Below, piece by piece: positions 42,857 through 52,093 of a stretch of 64,000 nucleotides of DNA. Every line of letters begins with the position of its first letter. Position 1 is the first letter of the stretch. This stretch comes from Pseudomonas cedrina subsp. cedrina (GTDB taxonomy: Bacteria; Pseudomonadota; Gammaproteobacteria; Pseudomonadales; Pseudomonadaceae). Position numbers and translations under genes: made by a program. Where the stretch lies: NCBI RefSeq assembly GCF_001983175.1, contig NZ_MNPW01000010.1:124001-188000 (forward strand), read 5' to 3'. Below the pieces are notes generated by a model that was not told where the DNA came from, made no database searches, and saw only the letters and a program-made list of their open reading frames with translations.

Positions 42857-43486
42857 TTAGACCGGCGGCTGCGTCTGCTGCATCGAAGGCCGTTGGCTGA
42901 CCTCGGCGTACCACTGGGCAAGCTTGGGATTTTCCGACCGCCAGTGCATGTCCGGATGGCGGAAATCCAGATAACCCAGGGCACACGCCACGCTGATGGC
43001 GGCGATGTCGAAGTGGCTGGCCAATTCGGCGATGGCGTGCGCTTCCAGTTCCGCGAGGGTGCGGCGGATTTTGTTTCGTTGCTCATCGAGCCATTGGTCC
43101 CAGTGCTTTTCCAGCGGACGCAGGGCGGTCTCGTAGCGCACCAGCACGGCGGCGTCCATGATGCCGTCGGCCATCGAGGCCAGGGTCAGGCGGCGCCAGC
43201 GGGCCGAGCCGTCACGGGGGATCAGCGGGTTGCCGACGTGCTGGTGGTCGAAGTAGTCGAGGATTACGCGGCTATCATGCAGCACAGTGCCGTCGGCCAG
43301 GCGCAGGGCCGGGATCTTGCCCACGGGATTGCCTTGTACCAGTTGCGCATCCGGGTTGACCGGGGTCGGCATGCAGCCGTGCAGCGTCACGCGGTCCTGC
43401 TGGCCGGTTTCAGCCAGCAGCACGCGAACCTTGCGAACGAAGGGGGAAGCGGGGTTGTGGAACAGGGTCATGCTGGGCGCGGACAT
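42857..43486 (-). CDS. Glutathione S-transferase family protein
   Basis: 209 residues from the ATG at 43486, which has GAGGA 6 nt upstream; the ATG at 43492 overlaps that site. Thioredoxin-like N-terminal domain (LFHNPASPFVRKVRVLLAE, NPVGKIPALRLADG with the cis-Pro, LHDSRVILDYFD with the Ser/Asp glutathione contact) and a helical C-terminal domain. Substrate unknown; single gene. Confidence 0.88.
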   Translation of the reverse strand: MSAPSMTLFHNPASPFVRKVRVLLAETGQQDRVTLHGCMPTPVNPDAQLVQGNPVGKIPALRLADGTVLHDSRVILDYFDHQHVGNPLIPRDGSARWRRLTLASMADGIMDAAVLVRYETALRPLEKHWDQWLDEQRNKIRRTLAELEAHAIAELASHFDIAAISVACALGYLDFRHPDMHWRSENPKLAQWYAEVSQRPSMQQTQPPV

Positions 43487-43570
43487 GGGCATTCCTCAAG
43501 ATGGGCAGTGGCTAGCCTAGAGGGTTGCAGGGGGGCTGGCGAGGGGCATTTTTGTTGTTTTTGAGGACGC

Positions 43571-43647
43571 TATCGCAGGCAAGCCAGCTCCCACATTTGA
43601 CGGTGTTCACATCACCCTGTGGGAGCTGGCTTGCCTGCGATGAGGCC
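43571..43647. repeat. REP pair in outward orientation
   Basis: TATCGCAGGCAAGCCAGCTC and TGTGGGAGCTGGCTTGCCTG separated by about 20 bp, next to the stop of the 60-residue membrane protein gene. Confidence 0.88.
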
Positions 43648-43648
43648 T

Positions 43649-43831
43649 TCAGCCGCGCCGCTTGAACAACGCCCAAGTACCAATGGCAGCGGGAATACCC
43701 AACCCCACCCAACTGAGCGAATCCCACACCCCATCCCCGAGCAGCGCCGCAAACAACCCCGCAGCGCTGAGCAGGCCAATGCCCAGCGGCACGCCGAATA
43801 CCTTCCAGAAACTCGACTGGCGCGGCTTCAT
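43649..43831 (-). CDS. Small membrane protein (60 aa) coupled to the PepSY protein
   Basis: From the ATG at 43831, which overlaps the stop of the PepSY gene (ATGA junction), the frame encodes a basic N-terminus (MKPRQSSFWK) and two hydrophobic segments (VFGVPLGIGLLSAAGLFAAL, and LSWVGLGIPAAIGTWALF) ending in KRRG. Not recognised as a named family. Translational coupling suggests it works with the PepSY iron-uptake accessory protein. Confidence 0.72.
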   Translation of the reverse strand: MKPRQSSFWKVFGVPLGIGLLSAAGLFAALLGDGVWDSLSWVGLGIPAAIGTWALFKRRG

Positions 43832-44931
43832 GCCTTGCCCGCCTTGCGCCGCACGATCCACAAATAAATCCCGCTCACCAGCACGATGATCGTCAGCACA
43901 TCCAGCACTGCCCAGAGGATTTTCATCGGCATGCCGCCGTAGTCGCCAAAATGCAGCGGCTGGGACATGCCCATGGCGTCCATGTACCACGGCCGTTCGC
44001 CGATGGCGGTGACCGCCAGGGTGCTGGCGTCGATCAGCACCGGCGTGAGCAAGTGCGAGGTAAGTTGGGTGCTGCCCTTCATGAATACGGCGTAATGGTG
44101 CTCACTGGAAAAGCGCGTGCCGGGGAAGGCGATGAAGTCCGCTTGCATGCCGGGCGCGGCCTTGGCGGCAATCGTCAGCAAATCGCTGGCCGGCGCCCGT
44201 TGGGTCAGTGGCGGCGCGTTTTTGTAGGGTTCGATCATGGCGCTGAGGCTGTCCTGGCGCCAGGCGTCGATGATCAGGTCGGCGCACGCACTGATCACGC
44301 CGGTGACGCCGACCACCAGCGCCCAGGTCAGCGTGACCACGCCGATCAGGTTATGCAGGTCGAGCCAGCGCAGGCGGGTGGATTTGTCGTGGCGTACGGT
44401 GGCGAACGTCAAGCGGCGCATGAACGGCAGGTACAGCACCGTGCCCGAGATGATCGCCACTACAAACAGAACCCCCATGAATGCCAGCAGCCATTTGCCC
44501 GGCAGGCCGGCGAACATGTCCACATGCAAGCGCAGCAGGAACAAGGTGAACCCACCGTTGGCCGCCGGGGTTTCCACGGCATCACCTGTGCGCGCGTCGA
44601 GCATGAAGGTGTGCGACAAATTGGGTTCGGTGCCGGCGGTGGCGGCCATGATGGCGGTCACACCGTTCGCATCGTCTTCGTCCCAGGCCAGGTACTGCAT
44701 GGCTTCGCCGGGGCGATGGGCCTGGGCCTTGGCCACCAGTTGCTCCAGGTTGAGCCGCGGCGTATCGGCGGGCATTTGCGCCAGCTCAGGCTCATTGCCC
44801 AGCAGGTGATCGATCTCGTGGTGAAACACCAGCGGCAGGCCGGTGAGGGCGAGCAGCAGCAGGAACACCGTACAGATCAGGCTGGTCCAGGTGTGGATAA
44901 AGGACCAGCGGCGGATGGTTTTGCTTTTCAT
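43828..44931 (-). CDS. PepSY-associated membrane protein of siderophore uptake
   Basis: 367 residues with about four membrane helices (ICTVFLLLLALTGLPLVF first, ILWAVLDVLTIIVLVSGIYL last) and periplasmic PepSY-like segments. Membrane His residues (HTW, HHEIDHLL, LHVDMF, LDLHNLIG) resemble haem- or metal-binding reductase proteins. PepSY proteins of this type next to TonB receptors are implicated in releasing iron from ferric siderophores. It follows the receptor by 10 bases. Confidence 0.82.
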   Translation of the reverse strand: MKSKTIRRWSFIHTWTSLICTVFLLLLALTGLPLVFHHEIDHLLGNEPELAQMPADTPRLNLEQLVAKAQAHRPGEAMQYLAWDEDDANGVTAIMAATAGTEPNLSHTFMLDARTGDAVETPAANGGFTLFLLRLHVDMFAGLPGKWLLAFMGVLFVVAIISGTVLYLPFMRRLTFATVRHDKSTRLRWLDLHNLIGVVTLTWALVVGVTGVISACADLIIDAWRQDSLSAMIEPYKNAPPLTQRAPASDLLTIAAKAAPGMQADFIAFPGTRFSSEHHYAVFMKGSTQLTSHLLTPVLIDASTLAVTAIGERPWYMDAMGMSQPLHFGDYGGMPMKILWAVLDVLTIIVLVSGIYLWIVRRKAGKA

Positions 44932-44941
44932 TTTCCAGCGC

Positions 44942-47374
44942 TTACCACTGGTAGGTGGCGCTGGCGACTACGCTGCGTTGGTCGCCGAAGTAGCAGTAGG
45001 AGCCGTCACAGGTGGAAATGTAATCCTTGTTGAACAGGTTGGTGGCGTTGAGTTTTACCGATGCGCCTTTGAGGCTATTGTCGATGCGCCCGAGGTCGTA
45101 ATGCACCGCCCCGTCGAATACGGTGTAGGCGTTGGCTTTACCCAACCAAGTGTTGCCTTGGTCGCCGTAAGTGTTACCGGTGTAGCGGGCGCCGAAGCCG
45201 ATGCCGAAGCCGTCCAGCGGGCCAGTATGCCAGGTGTAGTCCGTCCACAACGATGCTTGCTGGTTGGGCATCAGTTGCAGGCGGTTGCCTTTAAAGTCGC
45301 CTTTCTGCACTTCGGACTTCGCAAGGGTGTACGCCGCAATGACCTTGAGGTTTTCGGTCACATCAGACACGGCTTCCAGCTCCAGACCTTTGACTTTTAC
45401 TTCTCCGGTCTGATCGGTGACCGGCGTGCCGCTCGTTCCGGTGCTGGTGACCAGTACGTTTTTCTGGGTCAGGCTATAGACCGCCGCACTCAGCAAGGTA
45501 TTGGAACCGGGTGGTTGATACTTGATCCCCAGTTCCCATTGTTTGCCTTCGGTGGGTTTGTATGACTTCACCGGGTCGGCACTGGCGTTGCTCGCCGGCT
45601 GGAAGGATTCGGCGTAGGACAGGTATGGCACGAAGCCCGAGTCGAATACATAGCTGATTGCCGCGTTGCCGCTGAAGTTCTTGTTGCGGTCGGTGTTGGT
45701 GGCATCCTGTTTGTTGAAGTACGTGGTGCCCTGATGCACCCAGTCTTCACGGCCACCCAAGGTCAGGCGCCAGTTATCGAGGGCCATCTGGTCTTGTGCA
45801 TAGAGCCCGGTCTGCACGGTTTTCTGGTTGTAGTCATAGAACGCAGCGGAGCGCGCTGGGCGCACCACCGGCGTGGTATTGACCGGATTGAAAATGTTGA
45901 CGCGTCCGGCACCGCCGAATATTGACAGGTACGAGGTGTCTGTCCGCTGGTGGTCCAGGCCCAGCAACAGCGTGTGGGTAACGTCGCCAGTGGCAAAGTC
46001 AGCCTGGAAATTGTTATCCACCGCGAACTGTCCGATATCCTCGTCAACATTGGTCGAGAGGCGGTCCATGTTGCCCGCGGCATCCACGGGAGCGAAGGCA
46101 TAGGAGCCCACGGTCAGTTGCTGGAACGACAACTCCGACTTGGTATAACGCAGGTTCTGTTTGAACTGCCAGGTATCGTTGAAGCGGTGCTCGAAGGCAT
46201 AGCCCAACGCATAGTAAGTGCGATCGTAGAACTCGTAGTCCGGGTCGCCCAGGTTTTTATGATGTGAGACGTCACCCAGCGGTGATTTGATCTTGGTGCC
46301 CACAATCGGCAAGAACTGACTGGTAGCCCCCGTATCATCACGCGTGAACTGCGAGAGGACGGTCAGCTTGGTATCCGGGTCAATATTCCAAGTCAGGCTC
46401 GGCGCAATGTTGTAGCGCTTGTTGTCAATGTGATCGACCTGGGTGCCGGCATCGCGCACCACACCGCTGAGGCCATATAGGAACTGGCCTTCATCATCGA
46501 TCTTGCCGGTGCTGGCGAAGTTGATCTGGCGGTAGTTGTCGCTGCCGTATTGCACCTGGATGGCATGGCTGGACTCTTCGCTGGGACGGCGGCTGACCAT
46601 GTCCAGCAGACCGCCGGGCGGGGTCTGGCCATACACCGACGAAGCCGGGCCACGCAGCAGGGCGAGGCGGTCAAGGTTCCAGGTTTCGGCTTTCGGGTTG
46701 GCGTACACGCCGCGTGGCAATGGCAGGCCATCGAGGAACTGGGTCGGTTCGAAGCCGCGCACGCGCATCCAGTCGTAGCGGGTGTCGCTGCCATAGCTCG
46801 CGGATACGATGCCGGGCATGTATTTAACCGCGTCATCCAGGTTCTGCACGTTGCGGTCCTGCATCTGCGCGCGGGTGGCGACAGAGATCGAACGCGGCGC
46901 TTCGACCAGGGCGGTGTCGGTCTTGGTGCCGGCGGCGGTGCGCGTGGCCAGGTAGCCTTGCACCGGGCCCCAGGCGGTTTCCTGGCTGCCGTCCTGGCCG
47001 GTGATGTTGGTCACCGGCAGCGCCATCACGCCCTCCGGGACCGCCACCAACGTATAGGTCCCCGCACTGCTCTGCTCCAACTGCAACCCCGTCCCACGCA
47101 GCGCTTCACGCAGTGCACCCGGCGCGTCGAACTGGCCCTGGACCGGCGCCGAGGTCTTGCCTGCGGCAAGCGCCGGGCTGAGGGTCAGCGCGAGGCCGCC
47201 CTGGCTGGCGATCTGGTTCAGGGTGGTGGCCAGGGGCGCTGCCGGCAGGTTGTACGCACGCACGCTGGAGGCCTGCTCGGCGGCGATCAGCAATGGGCTG
47301 GCGAGCGGTGCGCTGAGGGCAATGGCCACGGCTAACAGGCTGGGGCGCAACAAGGTGTCTAGCGTGCGGGACAT
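44942..47374 (-). CDS. TonB-dependent siderophore receptor with signalling (STN) domain
   Basis: 810 residues: signal peptide, STN/secretin domain (about 38-95, YNLPAAPLATTLNQIASQGG), plug domain (about 165-270 with RDWMRVRGFE-like and PPGGLLDMVSRRP blocks) and a 22-strand barrel ending SVVASATYQW with the terminal aromatic. The STN domain shows that it signals to the FecR-type protein encoded upstream, so uptake and its own transcription are linked. The barrel looks closest to ferrichrome/hydroxamate receptors, but the ligand cannot be fixed from the sequence. AGGAG precedes the ATG. Confidence 0.92.
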   Translation of the reverse strand: MSRTLDTLLRPSLLAVAIALSAPLASPLLIAAEQASSVRAYNLPAAPLATTLNQIASQGGLALTLSPALAAGKTSAPVQGQFDAPGALREALRGTGLQLEQSSAGTYTLVAVPEGVMALPVTNITGQDGSQETAWGPVQGYLATRTAAGTKTDTALVEAPRSISVATRAQMQDRNVQNLDDAVKYMPGIVSASYGSDTRYDWMRVRGFEPTQFLDGLPLPRGVYANPKAETWNLDRLALLRGPASSVYGQTPPGGLLDMVSRRPSEESSHAIQVQYGSDNYRQINFASTGKIDDEGQFLYGLSGVVRDAGTQVDHIDNKRYNIAPSLTWNIDPDTKLTVLSQFTRDDTGATSQFLPIVGTKIKSPLGDVSHHKNLGDPDYEFYDRTYYALGYAFEHRFNDTWQFKQNLRYTKSELSFQQLTVGSYAFAPVDAAGNMDRLSTNVDEDIGQFAVDNNFQADFATGDVTHTLLLGLDHQRTDTSYLSIFGGAGRVNIFNPVNTTPVVRPARSAAFYDYNQKTVQTGLYAQDQMALDNWRLTLGGREDWVHQGTTYFNKQDATNTDRNKNFSGNAAISYVFDSGFVPYLSYAESFQPASNASADPVKSYKPTEGKQWELGIKYQPPGSNTLLSAAVYSLTQKNVLVTSTGTSGTPVTDQTGEVKVKGLELEAVSDVTENLKVIAAYTLAKSEVQKGDFKGNRLQLMPNQQASLWTDYTWHTGPLDGFGIGFGARYTGNTYGDQGNTWLGKANAYTVFDGAVHYDLGRIDNSLKGASVKLNATNLFNKDYISTCDGSYCYFGDQRSVVASATYQW

Positions 47375-47484
47375 AGGGCGGCTCCTGAATGGAAATATTT
47401 CTCAATTGCCTAGGTGCCGAACGAGAATCGAAAAGTGATAGGGCTGGGTGAAAATATTTTTTCTGAGGTGGTCTTCAGGGCGCC

Positions 47485-47556
47485 ATCGCAGGCAAGCCAG
47501 CTCCCACATTACGATTTGTGAACCCAGTCAAATGTGGGAGCTGGCTTGCCTGCGAT
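47485..47556. repeat. REP pair in outward orientation
   Basis: ATCGCAGGCAAGCCAGCTCC and TGTGGGAGCTGGCTTGCCTG about 24 bp apart, between the fecR-like gene and the receptor gene. Confidence 0.88.
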
Positions 47557-47581
47557 AGCAATCGCCCAGGCACCGCCAAAT

Positions 47582-48544
47582 CTAAGGCTTACCCTTCACC
47601 GTCACCCACCACGGCGTGCGCTGCTCAATCTGCACCGCCAACGTAGGCAGCAGCGCATTCAACGCCAGGGTGGTGTCGTGCAGCGGGAAGCTGCCGGTGA
47701 TGCGCAGGTCTGCTACGGCCTTGTCCACACCCAGGTAACCGCTGCGGTAGCGGCTGAGCTCCGCGACCACATCGCCCAGGCGGGCGTTGTCCACCACCAG
47801 CATGCCGCGGGTCCAGGCGTCGGTGGCGGGGGTGACGGCAAGCGCAGGGCCGAGGCCGTCGCTGCGCATCAGCACTTGCTGGCCGGCCTTGAAGATCTGT
47901 TCCTGGTGCAGCGCCTCGGGCTGGGCGGCGACGGCCGATTGCAGCACGCTCAAGCGCGTGGCGTCGTCTTCGCGCTTGACGATAAACCGCGTGCCTAGCG
48001 CGCGCAGGCTGCCGTCGCGGGTCTGCACATAGAACGGGCGCGTATCGTTGTGGCCGGTTTCGACCAGGATTTCGCCTTCCTGCAACACGATCAGTCGACG
48101 TTTTTCATCAAAGCGCACATCGATTGCACTGTGGGTGTTGAGGTTGACCAGGGTACCGTCCGCCAGTTTCAGCGTGCGCTGCTCGCCGGTGGCGGTGCGC
48201 TGGTCGGCCAGCCAGTAATGGATCGGCACATAGCGCTCGCCGGCAAACAACGCCAGGCCAATGACCAGTGCGATGCTCGCCAGGCCGCTGCCCAGCTTGC
48301 GCACCCGCTGGCGAATACCCTGGCGCGACTGCAGCAGCGCCGCCCGCGCCGGGCCTGAAGCGGCGCTGAAACGCTGGTCGAGCATGCCCAGTTGGCGCCA
48401 GGCGCGCGCATGCTCCTCATGGCTGGCGAGCCATTTGGCGAATTCTTCGCGCTCAACCAGGCTGCCGTCGCCCGAATCAAGGGACAGTTGCCAGGCAATC
48501 GCGGCATCCAGTACGCGGGCCGAGACCGGCTTGGAACTGATCAT
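47582..48544 (-). CDS. FecR-type anti-sigma/sigma regulator
   Basis: 320 residues from the ATG at 48544, 2 bases after the sigma-factor stop. A cytoplasmic N-terminal DUF4880 domain (AIAWQLSLDSGDGSLVEREE, with conserved W), a membrane helix at about 90-107, then the periplasmic FecR domain (TATGEQRTLKLADGTLVNLN, ALGTRFIVK) and the C-terminal part that contacts the receptor STN domain. It controls the sigma factor encoded just upstream. Confidence 0.9.
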   Translation of the reverse strand: MISSKPVSARVLDAAIAWQLSLDSGDGSLVEREEFAKWLASHEEHARAWRQLGMLDQRFSAASGPARAALLQSRQGIRQRVRKLGSGLASIALVIGLALFAGERYVPIHYWLADQRTATGEQRTLKLADGTLVNLNTHSAIDVRFDEKRRLIVLQEGEILVETGHNDTRPFYVQTRDGSLRALGTRFIVKREDDATRLSVLQSAVAAQPEALHQEQIFKAGQQVLMRSDGLGPALAVTPATDAWTRGMLVVDNARLGDVVAELSRYRSGYLGVDKAVADLRITGSFPLHDTTLALNALLPTLAVQIEQRTPWWVTVKGKP

Positions 48545-48546
48545 CG

Positions 48547-49065
48547 TCACTGCGGCTCGCCATACAGGGCGATGTAGCACTGGCGAATGCCCTGGGCCAG
48601 GTATTGACGCACGCGCGGCACGGACACGCCCAGATGCTGGGCGATCTGCGCATGGCCCATGCCATCGAGGCGGTTGTAGAGGAAGGCGGCGCGGGCCTTA
48701 CTCGACAACTTGCCGAGCAGGCGGTCGATGGCCTTGAGGTCTTCGAGGATCAGCTGTTGCTGTTCAGGAGAAGGGTGTTCACTTTCCGGGATCAGCATCA
48801 GTTCGGTGAGGTAGGCCTGTTCCAGGGCGGCGCGACGGAAATAGTCGAACAACAGGCCCTTGGCGATGGCCACCAGAAACGCCCGGGGTTCGCGGGGTTC
48901 GCGTAGCTCGTCACGGCCCAGCAGGCGCATGAAGGTGTCCTGGCTCAAGTCTTCGGCGCGACTCGGGCAGGCTACGTTTCGCCGAAGCCAGGCCAATAGC
49001 CAGCCACGATGATCGCGATACAACGCGCCAACGAGCTCACTGTGTGGGTTCTGGACCGACGACAA
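48547..49065 (-). CDS. FecI-type ECF sigma factor (iron starvation)
   Basis: 172 residues. Region 2 (YRDHRGWLLAWLRRNVACPS, RAEDLSQDTFMRLL) and region 4 (AAFLYNRLDGMGHAQIAQHL, GVSVPRVRQYL) are clear. The only usable start in frame is TTG at 49065; an upstream in-frame stop at about 49090 leaves no ATG. A Fur box lies 32 bases upstream. It forms with FecR and the receptor a standard cell-surface signalling triad. Confidence 0.9.
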   Translation of the reverse strand: MSSVQNPHSELVGALYRDHRGWLLAWLRRNVACPSRAEDLSQDTFMRLLGRDELREPREPRAFLVAIAKGLLFDYFRRAALEQAYLTELMLIPESEHPSPEQQQLILEDLKAIDRLLGKLSSKARAAFLYNRLDGMGHAQIAQHLGVSVPRVRQYLAQGIRQCYIALYGEPQ

Positions 49066-49096
49066 GGCATCACCGAATAAACAAGAGGTTTAAACT

Positions 49097-49115
49097 AACG
49101 AGAATTATTCGCGAT
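49097..49115 (-). promoter_or_regulatory. Fur box upstream of the sigma-factor gene
   Basis: AACGAGAATTATTCGCGAT agrees closely with the usual pseudomonad Fur box AATGAGAATTATTCTCATT (15 of 19). Its position just before the FecI-type sigma gene is where iron control is expected. Confidence 0.7.
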
Positions 49116-49158
49116 TGTGTCAGAGGCGTGCAGTGGGCGCAATTGGCGTCTGTCGGGA

Positions 49159-49210
49159 GATCGTTCCCACGCTCTGCGTGGGAATGCATCCCGTGACGCT
49201 CTGCGTCGGC
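49159..49210. repeat. Single half-REP, GATCGTTCCCACGC family
   Basis: GATCGTTCCCACGCTCTGCG continuing to GTGACGCTCTGCGTCGGC, without a second arm; its end abuts the stop codon of the exonuclease gene. Confidence 0.8.
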
Positions 49211-49917
49211 TAGAGAGAGGGCGCCTGTCTGCGCCGTTTCCATTGGCTCAAACGCTCTTGCAGCGCCTGTGGCGAGTCGATGTGCTGCTGGCGCGCGCGG
49301 CTCAACAGGATCAGCATCAGTTCCGCCGTGGCCAGGGCATCGGCGCTGGCGTGATGGCGCTCGCCCACGTGCAGGTTGAAGTGGTTGACCCAATCGTCCA
49401 GCCCAGCCTCGCGCAAAGGCACATCGGGACACAGCAGCGGGGCGATCTCGGCAACATCGAGAAACGTATGCGTCAGGCGGTAACCCAGGCTGTCCTTGAG
49501 CGCCCGGCACAACATGTGTTGATCGAACGGCGCGTGAAACGCGAGCAACGGGCTGTCGCCGACGAACTCCATGAAGTCCAGCAGCGCCTCCACCGGGTCG
49601 CTGCCGGCCGCAATCGCACTGGGGCCGAGGCCGTGGATCAATACGCTGGGGCTGAGTTTGGTTTCGGCGCGTTGCAGGGTGCGCTCGAAGAGTTGGGAGA
49701 AATCCACCGCGCCGTCTTCGATCACCACCGCGCCAATGGACAGCACTTGGTCACGGTTGAGGTTCAGCCCGCTGGTTTCCAGGTCCAGCACGACCCAACG
49801 CTGGTCGCGCAAGCAGCCGTCACCCAGGGTGATGGGCTTGCGCAGTTGCTCCATGCGCTTGAGTTGTGCGCTGTCGAGCCCAGGCTTTTTCGTACGCAGC
49901 CAACTGAACAGGCTCAC
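49210..49917 (-). CDS. DnaQ-like 3'-5' exonuclease
   Basis: 235 residues. DEDDh nuclease motifs: VVLDLETSGLNLNRD (Exo I), LLAFHAPFDQHML (Exo II) and HHASADALATAELML (Exo III with the catalytic His and Asp). It resembles DNA polymerase III epsilon-type exonucleases that pair with DUF294 proteins in pseudomonads. It overlaps the upstream DUF294 gene by 4 bases. The nucleic-acid or nucleotide substrate is not known. Confidence 0.86.
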   Translation of the reverse strand: MSLFSWLRTKKPGLDSAQLKRMEQLRKPITLGDGCLRDQRWVVLDLETSGLNLNRDQVLSIGAVVIEDGAVDFSQLFERTLQRAETKLSPSVLIHGLGPSAIAAGSDPVEALLDFMEFVGDSPLLAFHAPFDQHMLCRALKDSLGYRLTHTFLDVAEIAPLLCPDVPLREAGLDDWVNHFNLHVGERHHASADALATAELMLILLSRARQQHIDSPQALQERLSQWKRRRQAPSL

Positions 49918-51848
49918 AGCTGATACCGTAATGTCAGGCTGCTTTGCAGGCGTTGAGCCTGACGCAGGGATTCACGCAGGATGCGCCGGTCCAAATGGTT
50001 GAGGCTGTCGGGGTCGACGCGGTTGGAATACGGCTGGTTCTCGCGGGTTTGCCGTTGGTGCTGTTGCATGCGGGTTTGCTGGATAAAGTGGTACGCCTCT
50101 TCATACGCGGCGCCGTCCAACGGTTCGATGACTTCCTTGACCACCAGTTGGCGCAGGCGCTCCAGGGTGTTGTTGGCGTGGATGCCATTGGCCAGGGCCA
50201 ACAGGCGTGCGCCGTCGACAAACGGCGTAAGGCCTTGGACCTTGAGGTCGAGGGTGGCCTTTTCGCCGCCCTTGCGTGTCAGCACAAACTCGCGGAAACG
50301 CCCCACGGGCGGGCGCTGGCGCAGCGCGTTTTGCGCCAGCATGCGCTGGAACAGCCGGTTATCCGCCACTTGATCAAGGATGCCCTGGCGCAGTTGTTCG
50401 CAGCCACGTTCATCGCCCCACACCACGCGCAAGTCGAAATAAATGCTGGAGCCCAGCAGATTCTCCGGCGTCGCCTCACGAATGAATGCCGCAAACCGCC
50501 GCGCCCATTCGGCCCGCGACAAACACAATTGCGGGTTGCCGGCCATGATATCGCCCTTGCACAGGCTGAAACCGCACAGCGCCAGGCTCTGGTTGATCTG
50601 CTGCGCCAGCGGCAACAGCAGGCCACGCATGGCCTCTGCTTCGCCCGCGTCCTTGGCGTCAAACAGGATGCCGTTGTCCTGGTCGGTGTACAGCGTCTGC
50701 TCGCGGCGGCCTTCGCTGCCAAAGCACAGCCAACTGAACGGCACGCCGGGGTCGCCTTTTTCGGCGAGGGTCAATTCGATCACCCGGCACACGGTGTGAT
50801 CGTTGAGCAGGGTAATGATGTGGGTGATCTGGGTGGAGGACGCACCGTGGGCCAGCATGCGCTCCACCAGTTGGCCGATCTCGCCGCGTATCGCCACCAG
50901 GTTGTCCACCCGCGGCGCGTTACGGATGGTACGCGCCAGGTGCACCAGGTCGACACGCTGCAGGGAAAACAGGTCGCGCTCAGACACCACGCCACACAGG
51001 CGCTGGTCCTTGACCAGGCACACATGGGCGATATGCCGTTCGGTCATGGCGATGGCGGCGTCGAAGGCGCTGTGGTCCGGTGTCAGGAAGAACGGAGCCT
51101 GGGTCATATGACCTTCAATGCCTTGGCTGAAGTCGTCGGTGCCATCGGCCACCACTTGCCGTAAGTCGCGCAGGGTGAAAATCCCCAGCGGCGCCTTGTG
51201 CTCATCGACAATCACAATGCTGCCGACCTGCTGTTCATGCATCAGCGTCACCGCTTCGCGCAGCGGCGTGGCCGGGCTGCACGTCACCGGGTGGCGCATG
51301 GCCAATTCGCCCAGACGTGTGTTCAGGGAATACTGGGTACCGAGGGTTTCCACGGCTTTTTGCTGAACTTGCTGATTGACCTGGTCCAGCAAGCTGCTGA
51401 CACCACGCAGGGCGAAGTCGCGGAACGGGCTGGAAAGCGCGAACAGCTTGATAAAGGCCGGTTTGTTCAGTTGCAGGCAGAAGGTGTCTTCGGCGGCCTT
51501 GTGCTCGGTGCGCGTCGCCCGTTCACCCAGCAAGGCCGCGAGGGGAAAGCATTCGCCGGTGGTGATTTCAAAGGTGGTTTCGGCTGCTTCCTGGTGCAAC
51601 CCGGGCCGCTCACCGACGACCCGGCCTTGCTTGACGATATAAAAGTGTTCAACCGGCCCGCCCGACGGCTTGAGGATGCTGTCACCGGGACCATAGAAGC
51701 GCAACTGGCACTGTTCCACCAGAAACGCCAGGTGGGCGTTTTCCATCTGGTTGAAGGGCGGGAAGCGCTGCAGGAACTGCAGGGTGCCGTGGATGTTCTG
51801 CAACACAGCAGTTTTCCCCGCCTGGGCGAAGGCATCAGCTTTACTCAT
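49914..51848 (-). CDS. cNMP-binding/CBS/DUF294 nucleotidyltransferase-like protein
   Basis: 644 residues: an N-terminal cyclic-nucleotide-binding domain (about 30-145), a tandem CBS pair (about 165-290, GSIVIVDEHKAPLGIFTLRD and CLVKDQRLCGVVSERDLF), a GlnD-like nucleotidyltransferase domain with CFGSEGRREQTLYTDQDN (about 375) and a DUF294 C-terminal helical domain. This architecture suggests a sensor of adenine nucleotides controlling an adenylyl/uridylyl-transfer-like activity. Co-encoded with a DnaQ-like nuclease. Confidence 0.88.
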   Translation of the reverse strand: MSKADAFAQAGKTAVLQNIHGTLQFLQRFPPFNQMENAHLAFLVEQCQLRFYGPGDSILKPSGGPVEHFYIVKQGRVVGERPGLHQEAAETTFEITTGECFPLAALLGERATRTEHKAAEDTFCLQLNKPAFIKLFALSSPFRDFALRGVSSLLDQVNQQVQQKAVETLGTQYSLNTRLGELAMRHPVTCSPATPLREAVTLMHEQQVGSIVIVDEHKAPLGIFTLRDLRQVVADGTDDFSQGIEGHMTQAPFFLTPDHSAFDAAIAMTERHIAHVCLVKDQRLCGVVSERDLFSLQRVDLVHLARTIRNAPRVDNLVAIRGEIGQLVERMLAHGASSTQITHIITLLNDHTVCRVIELTLAEKGDPGVPFSWLCFGSEGRREQTLYTDQDNGILFDAKDAGEAEAMRGLLLPLAQQINQSLALCGFSLCKGDIMAGNPQLCLSRAEWARRFAAFIREATPENLLGSSIYFDLRVVWGDERGCEQLRQGILDQVADNRLFQRMLAQNALRQRPPVGRFREFVLTRKGGEKATLDLKVQGLTPFVDGARLLALANGIHANNTLERLRQLVVKEVIEPLDGAAYEEAYHFIQQTRMQQHQRQTRENQPYSNRVDPDSLNHLDRRILRESLRQAQRLQSSLTLRYQL

Positions 51849-52093
51849 AACAGTGGCCGCATTTTTTTGTCGTTATCGTCCCTCATGGTCGGCCCCCGCG
51901 CGGCGGGTGCCCATTGGACGTAAGTCTAGGTCGATACAAAAGGCACGCACCTAAGGAAAAACCTTACACGACTATCGTCCGAACCCCGTATAACGCCCAC
52001 TAGGCAAACTTTCCGACGAAGTGCACATTGATCGCCCTTGCGCAGATGTCTGACGAGTGTGCTGGAAGAGTGAATAGAACTGTTGAGAAGCGT

